A DNA stretch of 64,000 bases from Trueperella pecoris (GTDB lineage: Bacteria > Actinomycetota > Actinomycetes > Actinomycetales > Actinomycetaceae), in the NCBI RefSeq assembly GCF_014926385.1, contig NZ_CP053291.1, positions 1,984,001 to 2,048,000 on the forward strand, in the 5' to 3' direction. Within the stretch, counting starts at the first letter, position 1. Each line of letters begins with the position of its first letter. Made by a program: the position numbers and the translations under genes. Positions 40,324 through 47,941 of this stretch are shown one piece after another. Below the pieces are notes generated by a model. That model had not been told where the DNA came from and made no database searches. It was given only the letters and a program-made list of their open reading frames with translations.

Positions 40324-41391
40324 TCACACCTGCTCCCCGAGCTTGAAGCCCTTCTCGTTGTCGCCCTTGCGGGTGTAGGAGAAGCCGTCGGCTCCGATCG
40401 TGACGTCGATTTCCTTCGCGTCCGTGCGAGCCACGAGGGGCTGGATGTTGCCGTCGAGGTCGAGGACGCGGGAAGCATCCGTGTACCACGACGGAACGAC
40501 CGGGGTGCCCCACCAGTCGCGGCGCTGGTTGTCGTGAACGTCCCAGGTCACCACGGGGTTGTCCGGATCGCCGGTGTAGTAATCCTGGGTGTAGATCTCC
40601 ACACGGTGCCCATCCGGGTCGCGCAGGTAGAGGTAGAAGGCGTTCGAGACGCCGTGGCGGCCCGGTCCGCGCTCAATGTGGTCGGAGATGCGCAGCGCGC
40701 CGAGCCGATCACAGATGGCGAGGATGTTGTGCTTTTCGTGGGTCGCGAAGGCGATGTGGTGCATACGCGGCCCGTCGCCACCGGTCATGGCGGTGTCATG
40801 GACGGTGGGCTTGCGGCGCATCCAGGCGGCGTAGGTGGTGCCGGCGTCGTCCTTGATGTCCTCGGTGGTGCGGAAGCCAAGGTTCTCCATGTACTTCGTG
40901 GCCGCCGGGACGTCCGGGGTGACCTGGTTAAAGTGGTCGAGGCGGACCAGCTGGCCCGGCACGTGCAGGTCGTATCGCCATGCGAGGCGCTCGACGTGAT
41001 CGACCTCGTAGAAGAACTCGTAGGGGAAGCCGAGCGGATCGATGACGCGGACCGCGTTGCGAACCCCGTCGGTGAAGTCGCCGCGGCGGGTCTCGCAACC
41101 GAGCTCCTTGTAGTATGCCTCGGCCTTGTCAACGTCCTCCTGGGAACGAACGCGGAAGGCCAGGGCGGCCACGGCCGGCTCGGGGCCCTTGCGCAGGACG
41201 AGGTTGTGGTGGATGAACTCCTCCGAGGCACGCAGGTAGATGGCGTTCTCGTCTTCCTTGGTCACCACGAGGCCGAGCGCGTCAACGTAGAAGTAGCGCG
41301 ACTTTTCGAGGTCGGTGACGACGATTTCCATGTACGCGCAACGCAGGATGTCCGGCGCAGGGGCTTCGGGCAGTTTGGTGATATCAGACAT
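40324..41391 (-). CDS. hpaD: 3,4-Dihydroxyphenylacetate (homoprotocatechuate) 2,3-dioxygenase, type I extradiol
   Basis: This enzyme opens the homoprotocatechuate ring to 5-carboxymethyl-2-hydroxymuconate semialdehyde. The 355 residues are vicinal-oxygen-chelate modules like those of the Brevibacterium fuscum (Fe) and Arthrobacter globiformis (Mn, MndD) enzymes of about 365 residues. The metal triad is seen as His in RLDHFNQVTPD, His in RMHHIAFATH and Glu in HRVEIYTQDYY. The start is ATG 41391, with AAGGAGAC seven bases upstream (MSDITKLPEAP). Whether the metal is Fe or Mn cannot be read from the sequence. Confidence 0.94.
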   Translation of the reverse strand: MSDITKLPEAPAPDILRCAYMEIVVTDLEKSRYFYVDALGLVVTKEDENAIYLRASEEFIHHNLVLRKGPEPAVAALAFRVRSQEDVDKAEAYYKELGCETRRGDFTDGVRNAVRVIDPLGFPYEFFYEVDHVERLAWRYDLHVPGQLVRLDHFNQVTPDVPAATKYMENLGFRTTEDIKDDAGTTYAAWMRRKPTVHDTAMTGGDGPRMHHIAFATHEKHNILAICDRLGALRISDHIERGPGRHGVSNAFYLYLRDPDGHRVEIYTQDYYTGDPDNPVVTWDVHDNQRRDWWGTPVVPSWYTDASRVLDLDGNIQPLVARTDAKEIDVTIGADGFSYTRKGDNEKGFKLGEQV

Positions 41392-41510
41392 GTTCAGTCT
41401 CCTTTGGCTGAATGCCTCTCCATTGAGGGTTAGCTGAGTTATGTGGGTGGAGGTGCGGACGGGCGCCGGCCAGGATGGCACCAGGTGCGTGACACCCGCC
41501 CGCAAGGGTA

Positions 41511-43043
41511 CTAGGCGCTCGGACCGCCGAGGCCAAGATCGTTATCCGCGTATCCGGTGGCACCGAAACGCGTGGTGTGAACGTCGCCGAGGGTGACGTG
41601 GATGGACTGCTGCACGGTGTAGAAGTCCAGCGAGCGGTAGCCGCCCTCGTGGCCGAGGCCGGATCCCTTCACGCCGCCGAACGGGGTGCGAAGGTCGCGC
41701 ACGTTGTGGGAGTTGATCCAGACCATGCCGGATTCAATCTGGCCGGCCACGTTGTGGGCGCGGGCGATGTCGTTCGTCCACACGTAGGCGGCAAGTCCGT
41801 ATTCGACGTCGTTGGCCAGCTTGATCGCTTCCTCTTCCGTATCGAAGGGGGTGATGGCCACGACGGGACCGAAGATTTCCTCCTGGAAGATGCGGGCCGA
41901 CGCCGGCACGTCAGCGAAGACCGTAGCCTCGACGTAGTTGCCCGTGGGCAGGTGCTCGGGGCGGCCACCGCCGGCGACGAGGCGCCCCTCACCCTTGCCA
42001 ATCTCGATGTAGGAGGCGACCTTCTTGTAGTGCTCGGGATGCACGAGCGCCGCGATCTCCGTCTTCGGATCCGAGGGATCGCCGACGACGATCTTCTTCG
42101 CACGCTCGGCGTAGGCCTCGACGAACTTGTCGTAAATCGAACGCTGGACGAGCAGGCGGGAGGAAGCGGTGCAACGCTCCCCGTTGAGGGAGAAGACCCC
42201 GAAGAGAGTCGAATCCAAGGCCTTCTCGAAGTCGGCATCCTCGAAGATGATCGCGGGCGACTTTCCACCAAGCTCAAGGGAGAGGTGCTTCATGTAGGGC
42301 GCGGCGTTGGCGAAGATCATCTTGCCGGTGGCCAGCGAGCCGGTGAAGGACACGAGCGGGGCGTCCGGATGCTTGACGAGGGCGTCGCCGGCCGTGTGGC
42401 CGAAGCCGTAGACGATGTTGAACACACCCTTGGGCACGCCCGCGCGCTCCATGATTCTCGGCCACAGCGAGGCCGAGACGGGGGTGAACTCCGCCGGCTT
42501 GAGCACCACAGTCGAGCCCGAGGCCAGCGCCGGAGCCAGCTTCCACGACTCCTGCATGAACGGCGTGTTCCACGGGGTGATGAGGATGGCGACTCCGTGC
42601 GGCTTGCGGTGCACATAGTTGATCTGACGGCCCGGCATGTTGAACGCGCCGTCGACCTGGGCGACGATGAGGTCGGCGAAGAAGCGGAAGTTCTCCGCCG
42701 CACGGTTCGCCTGACCCTTGGCCTGGCGGATGGGCAGGCCCGAGTCGTAGGACTCGATCGCCGCGAGCTCATCGTTCATCTTCGCCACTTCGTCGGCGAT
42801 GCGGTAAAGAATCTGCGCGCGCTGGCGGGGAAGCATGTTGGCCCAGCTGCCCTCGTCGAAGGCTGCCTTGGCTGCGGCGACGGCGGCGTCGGCGTCGTCC
42901 TGATTGCCGGAGGCGCACTGGATGTAGGTCTCGTTGGTTGTCGGCTCGAGAACGTCGAAGGTCTCGCCCGAGATCGAATCAACGAGCTCGCCGTTGATGT
43001 AGTGCTGGATGTGGTCGGGAAGTCCCGCGGGTTTGTTCGACAT
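41511..43043 (-). CDS. hpaE: 5-Carboxymethyl-2-hydroxymuconate semialdehyde dehydrogenase
   Basis: This enzyme oxidises the ring-cleavage semialdehyde to 5-carboxymethyl-2-hydroxymuconate with NAD+. The 510-residue aldehyde dehydrogenase has ITPWNTPFMQESWKLAPALA (near residue 157), the catalytic Glu in LSLELGGKSPAII and the catalytic Cys in LNGERCTASSRLL (near 295). The ATG at 43043 follows AGGAAGG. It lies between the FAH-RraA fusion gene and hpaD in the operon. Confidence 0.94.
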   Translation of the reverse strand: MSNKPAGLPDHIQHYINGELVDSISGETFDVLEPTTNETYIQCASGNQDDADAAVAAAKAAFDEGSWANMLPRQRAQILYRIADEVAKMNDELAAIESYDSGLPIRQAKGQANRAAENFRFFADLIVAQVDGAFNMPGRQINYVHRKPHGVAILITPWNTPFMQESWKLAPALASGSTVVLKPAEFTPVSASLWPRIMERAGVPKGVFNIVYGFGHTAGDALVKHPDAPLVSFTGSLATGKMIFANAAPYMKHLSLELGGKSPAIIFEDADFEKALDSTLFGVFSLNGERCTASSRLLVQRSIYDKFVEAYAERAKKIVVGDPSDPKTEIAALVHPEHYKKVASYIEIGKGEGRLVAGGGRPEHLPTGNYVEATVFADVPASARIFQEEIFGPVVAITPFDTEEEAIKLANDVEYGLAAYVWTNDIARAHNVAGQIESGMVWINSHNVRDLRTPFGGVKGSGLGHEGGYRSLDFYTVQQSIHVTLGDVHTTRFGATGYADNDLGLGGPSA

Positions 43044-43066
43044 GTCTACCTTCCTGTCGATGGCGG

Positions 43067-44569
43067 TTAGTTGGGGTGGGCTGCGAGCCACTCGTTGTAA
43101 CGCTGACGCCAGGCGGCGTTCAGCGGATAGAGGCCTTCGACAGATTCGCCGGCGGCAACCATCTGGGCGATGAAAGCTTCTTCGGATTCCTGCCGCTCGG
43201 AGGCCTCGACGACCTCGAGCACCAGTTCGGGCGGGATGACGATCGCGCCGTCGTCGTCGCCCACGATCACGTCACCCGGCTGGACGGCGACGCCGCCGCA
43301 GGTGATGGTCTGGTCGGTGTCCCAGGGAATGTGGACGCGGCCGAGCACGGAAGGGTGAGCCGCCTGCGCGTACACCGGCAGGCCCACCTCGGCCACGGCG
43401 GCCCAGTCGCGGACCGCGCCGTCGGTGATGATGCCCGCCGCGCCGCGGACCTTCGCGCGCAGCGCGAGGATGTCGCCGAGCGTACCGGCGAACTCGTACC
43501 CTCGCGCCTCCATAACGAGCACCTCGCCGGGGTTGACCGAGTCAATGGCGCGCTTTTGGGCGTTGTAGCCGCCGCCGAACTTCTTGAACAGGTCCGGGCG
43601 GTGGCCGACATAGCGTAGCGTCCGCGCCCGGCCCACAAGCTTCTGGCCCGCGACCATCGGGTGGACCCCGTCGATGGAGACGTTGGCGTACCCGCGCTGG
43701 CGCATCTGCGAGGAGAGGGTGGCCAGGGCGAGCTTGGAGATGCGTTCGCGCAGTTCGTCGGTCAGTTCGAACGACGCCGTCTGCCCGGCTTCGGCCTTGT
43801 CGGTCAGTCCGGCGCCCTTGTCGGCCAGTCCTGCCGCCTCGGTTGAACCCCAGGCATCGATGCGCTGCTTGTCGTCGGCAGCCGGGGCGGAGCCAACGTC
43901 AGCTAGCGCCGCGCCCGCCACGACCGTCGTCGTGAGCTGGCCGGAGGTGATGGAGGGGTCGGCCTCGGAAAAGACCTCGACGGTGACCGTCTGGCCCGGC
44001 ACAAGCACCGAAGAGCCGGCGGGGGTGCCGGTGAGGATGACGTCCCCCGGCTCGAGGGTCATGAGGCGGGAGAGGTCCGCAATGAAGTGGGCGAAGGAGA
44101 ACAGGAGGGTAGAGGACGAATCGTCCTGGGCGAGCTGGCCGTCCACCGTGGCCCGGACGCGCAGGCCCGCCGGGTCGACGTCGGCTGCCGGGATCAGGCG
44201 CGGGCCGATCGGCGTCATGCCATCGCCAGACTTGGAACGGACGTTGGAGCCCTTGTCCGCGGCGCGGAAGTCCAGCAGACCCATGTCGTTAGCCGCGGTG
44301 ACGAAGGAGACGTGGCTCCATGCCTCCTCTTCGGAGACGTTTCGTGCGGCCTTGCCGATGACGAGCGCGATTTCGGCCTCGAAAACCAGCAGCTCCGTAT
44401 TCTCAGGGCGAACGACCTCGCCCGGGCCGGACAGGGAGGACGAGGCCTTCATGAAGTAGGACGCCTCGGCGGGGGTCCGCCCGCGCTGGGCAGCGCGCGA
44501 GGGGTAGGACAGGTGGACGGCGATGATCTTTCCAACCTCGTGTCCCAGAGTCTGCGAAACGATGTTCAA
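43067..44569 (-). CDS. hpaG: Fusion of a fumarylacetoacetate-hydrolase-type isomerase (HpaG-like) and an RraA-like domain
   Basis: The protein has 500 residues. About 1-215 is an FAH-family domain: metal ligands in LLVFEAEIALVIGK, then ANDMGLLDFRAADKG, GDGMTPIGPRLIP and VILTGTPAGSSVLVPG. About 216-275 is an Ala/Gly/Asp-rich linker. About 275-500 is an RraA/HMG-aldolase-like domain (VHPMVAGQKLVGRARTLRYV, then AAGIITDGAVRDWAAVAEVG and VGDDDGAIVIPPELV). Classical HpcE/HpaG has two FAH halves, one isomerase and one decarboxylase. Here the second is replaced by RraA, a superfamily with known oxaloacetate-decarboxylase and retro-aldolase members, so it may do the decarboxylation. The TTG start at 44569 has AGGAG six bases upstream. 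A motif copy ACGACGCCGTC lies in the linker. Confidence 0.88.
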   Translation of the reverse strand: MNIVSQTLGHEVGKIIAVHLSYPSRAAQRGRTPAEASYFMKASSSLSGPGEVVRPENTELLVFEAEIALVIGKAARNVSEEEAWSHVSFVTAANDMGLLDFRAADKGSNVRSKSGDGMTPIGPRLIPAADVDPAGLRVRATVDGQLAQDDSSSTLLFSFAHFIADLSRLMTLEPGDVILTGTPAGSSVLVPGQTVTVEVFSEADPSITSGQLTTTVVAGAALADVGSAPAADDKQRIDAWGSTEAAGLADKGAGLTDKAEAGQTASFELTDELRERISKLALATLSSQMRQRGYANVSIDGVHPMVAGQKLVGRARTLRYVGHRPDLFKKFGGGYNAQKRAIDSVNPGEVLVMEARGYEFAGTLGDILALRAKVRGAAGIITDGAVRDWAAVAEVGLPVYAQAAHPSVLGRVHIPWDTDQTITCGGVAVQPGDVIVGDDDGAIVIPPELVLEVVEASERQESEEAFIAQMVAAGESVEGLYPLNAAWRQRYNEWLAAHPN

Positions 44570-44676
44570 ATCCTGCTCCTTTGCTGGACTTTTATGTTTT
44601 GCACAAGGTCGTGGGCGACCTTACGGGCGGTGTTTTGCGGGACCTTGTGACGGGGCCTTGCGCAACCTGGCGAGTG

Positions 44677-44722
44677 ATCGTATATGATTACGTGTACGAT
44701 GTTGTATACGATCATGTACGAT
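44677..44722. promoter_or_regulatory. Operator array in the divergent hpa / SSADH promoter region
   Basis: In the 316-base gap between the FAH-RraA gene and the succinate-semialdehyde dehydrogenase gene, related sites occur in close succession. They are ATCGTATATGAT (44677-44688), TGTACGAT (44693-44700), TGTATACGAT (44703-44712) and TGTACGAT (44715-44722). The spacing is 10-12 bases, about one helical turn. The FCD-type GntR regulator of the cluster is the natural binder. I see no gene in this gap. Confidence 0.65.
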
Positions 44723-44885
44723 CAAACTCACGACGTCAAGAGATTTTTTGAAATTGCCCCAGAATTTTTCCCAGCCTACTGACACAAGCGAGGAAATGGC
44801 AGACAATGGAGAAAGGCTCCCACAATAACTGCTCAATGACGCGCCAAACGCACAACGCTGTGCACCCGGTGCGGAAAGGTAGACC

Positions 44886-46364
44886 ATGAACGATTCGCGT
44901 ATCGCAGACCTTCTCAACCGAATTCCCACGGGAATTTTTATCAACGGTGAATTCACCGATTCAGCATCCGGCGAGCGTTTCAATGTGCTCAACCCGGCCA
45001 CCGGCGAGGTCCTCGTCAGCGTCGCCGACGCCACCCCGGAGGACGCCGCCCGCGCCATGGACCTCGCGGTCGAGGCGCAACACGAATGGGCCGTCACTGC
45101 CCCGCGCGAGCGCGGAGAAATTCTCCGCCGCGCCTTCGACCTTGCCACCGGCAAATACAAGGACGACCTCGCCATGATCATGACCCTCGAAATGGGCAAG
45201 CCGCTCGACCAGGCCTACGGCGAGGTGGCCTACGGCGCCGAGTTCCTGCGCTGGTTCTCCGAGGAGGCCTCCCGGATCCGAGGCGACTACTTCCGTGTTC
45301 CCGAAGGCCACCTCCAAGCCATCGTCGTCCGCCGCCCGGTGGGCCCGTGCCTGTTCATCACCCCGTGGAACTTCCCGCTCGCGATGGCCACCCGCAAGGC
45401 CGGCCCGGCGTTCGCGGCGGGCAACGTGGCACTGCTTCGCCCCTCCAACGAGACCCCGCTAACCGCGCTCATGTTCGCCAAGATCATGAACGAGGCGGGC
45501 CTACCCAAGGGCGTGCTCGCGGTACTCCCCTCCTCGCGTTCCAGGCCGATCACCGGCCCGCTCATCCAGGATCCGCGCCTGCGCAAGCTCTCCTTCACCG
45601 GCTCGACCGCCGTGGGCAAGGCCCTGTTGAAGGAGGCCGCCGACAACGTGTTGCGCACCTCCATGGAACTGGGCGGCAATGCGCCGTTTATCGTCTTTGA
45701 GGACGCCGACATCGACCACGCCGTCGAATGCGCCCTCGCTACCAAGATGCGCAACATGGGCGAGGCCTGTAACGCCGCCGATCACTTCTTCGTTCACGAC
45801 GCCGTCTACGACGAGTTCGTCGAGAAGTTCTCGGCCCGCATTTCCCAGCAGCGTGTGGGCAACGGCATGGAGGACGGCACCGACGTCGGCCCGCTCGTGT
45901 CCGAGAAACAACTCGAAGACGTTTCAGCCATGATCGAGCGCGCGGTCGCGGCCGGCGCCAAGATCGCCGCCGGTGGCGGCAAGCCGTTCAACACCGGCTT
46001 CTTTCTGGAACCGACTGTGCTCGTGGACGTAGACCCCAGCCTGGAGATCGTCACCGAAGAGATCTTCGGCCCCGTCGCCCCCGTGATTCGTTTTGACGAC
46101 GAGCGCGAGCTCATCAAGACCATCAACTCGGACTCGGTTGGCCTCGGCGGCTACTTCCACACGAAGGACATGAACCGCGTCATGCGCCTGGCCGAGCGCC
46201 TCGAGATCGGCATGCTTGGGGTCAACTCGGCCACCATTTCCAATGCGGGCGCACCGTTCGGCGGCATAAAGCAGTCGGGCATGGGCCGCGAGGGCGGCAA
46301 GGAAGGCATCGAGGACTACCTAGAGACGGTTTACGTCGGAATCCCGGCGCCGGACTTCTTCTAG
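44886..46364 (+). CDS. gabD: Succinate-semialdehyde dehydrogenase (NAD(P)+)
   Basis: This enzyme oxidises succinate semialdehyde, the product of the HpaI aldolase, to succinate for the TCA cycle. The 492 residues contain FITPWNFPLAMATRKAGPAF (near residue 155), LSFTGSTAVGKAL, the catalytic Glu in SMELGGNAPFIVF (near 261), the catalytic Cys in MGEACNAADHFF (near 297) and EIFGPVAPVIRF. It is divergent from the hpa operon and shares its operator region, so the two are probably co-induced. The ATG has GGAAAGGT upstream. A GabD-type role in GABA breakdown is an alternative but less supported here. Confidence 0.92.
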   Translation: MNDSRIADLLNRIPTGIFINGEFTDSASGERFNVLNPATGEVLVSVADATPEDAARAMDLAVEAQHEWAVTAPRERGEILRRAFDLATGKYKDDLAMIMTLEMGKPLDQAYGEVAYGAEFLRWFSEEASRIRGDYFRVPEGHLQAIVVRRPVGPCLFITPWNFPLAMATRKAGPAFAAGNVALLRPSNETPLTALMFAKIMNEAGLPKGVLAVLPSSRSRPITGPLIQDPRLRKLSFTGSTAVGKALLKEAADNVLRTSMELGGNAPFIVFEDADIDHAVECALATKMRNMGEACNAADHFFVHDAVYDEFVEKFSARISQQRVGNGMEDGTDVGPLVSEKQLEDVSAMIERAVAAGAKIAAGGGKPFNTGFFLEPTVLVDVDPSLEIVTEEIFGPVAPVIRFDDERELIKTINSDSVGLGGYFHTKDMNRVMRLAERLEIGMLGVNSATISNAGAPFGGIKQSGMGREGGKEGIEDYLETVYVGIPAPDFF

Positions 46365-46423
46365 GCAGCTGCCGGGTGGCGGCCCACTGCCGGGTGGCGG
46401 CTCGGCCAGCTCCGCGGCCCCGC

Positions 46424-46512
46424 CGTCGCACTTCTCCGCTCATGACGCACCTTAAACCCCGGTTTTAGGTGCGCCGCGGACGGAGAGGTGCGTCGCCGAT
46501 GGTGGAGTGCGC
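46424..46512. repeat. Interspersed palindromic repeat, copy C
   Basis: It contains GTCGCACTTCTCCGCTCATG, GACGCACCTTAAACCCCGG, TTTTAGGTGCGCCG, GGAGAGGTGCGTCG and GTGGAGTGCGCC. Just upstream CTGCCGGGTGGCGGC occurs twice in tandem (46370-46402), a separate small duplication. The copy lies between convergent genes. Confidence 0.8.
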
Positions 46513-46541
46513 CATGGGCACAAGGAATCACGCGACAGCAA

Positions 46542-46578
46542 AGGGGTGGCCGAGATTATTGTCTCGGCCGCCCCTTTT
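46542..46578. terminator. Bidirectional terminator between SSADH and the surface-protein gene
   Basis: The hairpin is GGGGTGGCCGAGA (46542-46554), loop TTATTG, then TCTCGGCCGCCCC (46561-46573), with T5 on the right. On the minus strand the stem is followed by TTT. It serves the minus-strand gene ending at 46603 and can also stop plus-strand transcription from gabD. Confidence 0.88.
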
Positions 46579-46602
46579 TGTCTGGATTCTTAACTGATGC
46601 GT

Positions 46603-47862
46603 TTACGCCCACTTACGACGCAGAAGGAGTCCTCCGGCCAGAAGCGACACCGCTGCGAATGCGAGCGCTGCCGTGTCCGCTCCGGTGCGCGCAAGGCCAG
46701 GTTTCTCTGCTGGCTGAGGGGTCTCAGTCTGCGTCGGCGCGGGCTTCTCCGGCGTCTTGGTAGGCGTGGGAGTCGGCGTCGGAGTCGGAACCGGCTTGTC
46801 CGGCGTCTTGGTCGGAGTCGGCGTCGGCGCGGGCTTCTCCGGCGTCTTGGTCGGCGTCGGAGTCGGGACCGGCTTCTTGCCCCAGCTAATGACGGCCCGC
46901 GCGACAGCACGGTCGCTATCTTCGCGAACCACAATCAGAGTCTGACCGTGATCCGCGTGAAGAGAGGTGGGAGTCATGATGGCACCGAAGTGGGTTGCGA
47001 CGGAGGCCGTACCGGTCAACGAAACAGAACCCTTATCCTCGGTGTTGCGCGCGTCGACGAAGAGATCTATGCCCGTCGGGACGGCGTTTTCGTCGATGGC
47101 CGTGCCGTTCTTGTCGACGAGCCCAAACCCGCCTTCAATCTTGATCGAGACCTTGTCCTCGGTTGAGGAGATGCGGATCGGGCCCACGAGCGTGCCGGCA
47201 ACATGCTCACCGCCATCGGCCGTGATCTCGATAGCAGCGCGTAGCTGCTTCTCGCCAAGGCCGACGTTCTTCTCTCCGAGTAGGTAGGCGTAAAGCTTCT
47301 TCACGTTGCTCGCCGACGAACGCGACACAGCCGGACGACCGTAGCCGTAGGTCATCGCATCGAAGTGCGGCTTCACGTTATCAGTCAGCGTCCAAATCGC
47401 CGACTGCGTCGCGGTGATAGCCTCCGCACGAGTCAGCCGAGAGACGCCGGCCTTGGCGGCCAAGGCCGAGAGCGACGTCGTCGGGAAGGAATTTTGCACA
47501 ATCCAAGCGACCTTGCGCTGAACCTTCGGGTCGGTAAATGCATTCGTGCCACGGTAGCCATCCCAGCCCGTCACAATCGGCCGGACGAACGCAGGGTTAT
47601 AGAAAATCTCGAGGCAGTAGGCGCGATAAAAGTCGATCTGCTCGCTCTTCACCTCGAAGAGATTTGGTTGAGAAATGATCGATGTCCCACCATCGGAGGT
47701 GTAGAGCATGCGATAGCCAAGATCATCCCCGTTGGGGAACGCGATCTGGCCAATGTGCGGGGTGACGGCCTCGTCGGTCGTCGGCGCCGCTTGCGCCGGG
47801 GCTGCACCCAGCACCAGCATCGCCACGATCATCGCCAAAATTCGGCGTAAATTCTTTTTCAC
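46603..47862 (-). CDS. Thioester-domain surface adhesin with LARTG sortase signal
   Basis: This 419-residue cell-wall-anchored protein has a signal peptide at residues 1 to about 25 (LAMIVAMLVLGAAPAQA). It then has a thioester domain with the reactive-Cys segment YCLEIF and the partner ATQSAIWTLTD, the Cys-Gln pair that makes an internal thioester in Gram-positive TED adhesins. A beta-rich domain (about 190-330) follows, then a PTPTPTKTPEKPAP repeat stalk (about 335-380), the sorting signal LARTG, a hydrophobic helix and RRKWA. LAxTG is the variant used by class E sortases of actinobacteria. It probably bonds covalently to host surface proteins. The GTG start at 47862 has GGAGAG upstream; an upstream GTG lacks a ribosome site. 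Confidence 0.85.
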   Translation of the reverse strand: MKKNLRRILAMIVAMLVLGAAPAQAAPTTDEAVTPHIGQIAFPNGDDLGYRMLYTSDGGTSIISQPNLFEVKSEQIDFYRAYCLEIFYNPAFVRPIVTGWDGYRGTNAFTDPKVQRKVAWIVQNSFPTTSLSALAAKAGVSRLTRAEAITATQSAIWTLTDNVKPHFDAMTYGYGRPAVSRSSASNVKKLYAYLLGEKNVGLGEKQLRAAIEITADGGEHVAGTLVGPIRISSTEDKVSIKIEGGFGLVDKNGTAIDENAVPTGIDLFVDARNTEDKGSVSLTGTASVATHFGAIMTPTSLHADHGQTLIVVREDSDRAVARAVISWGKKPVPTPTPTKTPEKPAPTPTPTKTPDKPVPTPTPTPTPTKTPEKPAPTQTETPQPAEKPGLARTGADTAALAFAAVSLLAGGLLLRRKWA

Positions 47863-47941
47863 TTTCTCTCCATTTCTCACTGAAAGCTAGGCTCGAGTAG
47901 CTGGCCCTGTGCACGACGCCGAACCAGCACTCCTCGCGTCG

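Noticed and set aside
41577-43070. 497-codon plus-strand frame antisense to hpaE
   Set aside because: hpaE has all aldehyde dehydrogenase catalytic motifs; the plus frame has none.
46765-46870. Repeated GGCGTCTTGGT / GTCGGAGTCGG stretches as a possible CRISPR or minisatellite locus
   Set aside because: They encode the PTPTPTKTPEKPAP stalk of the LARTG surface protein; they are ordinary coding repeats.
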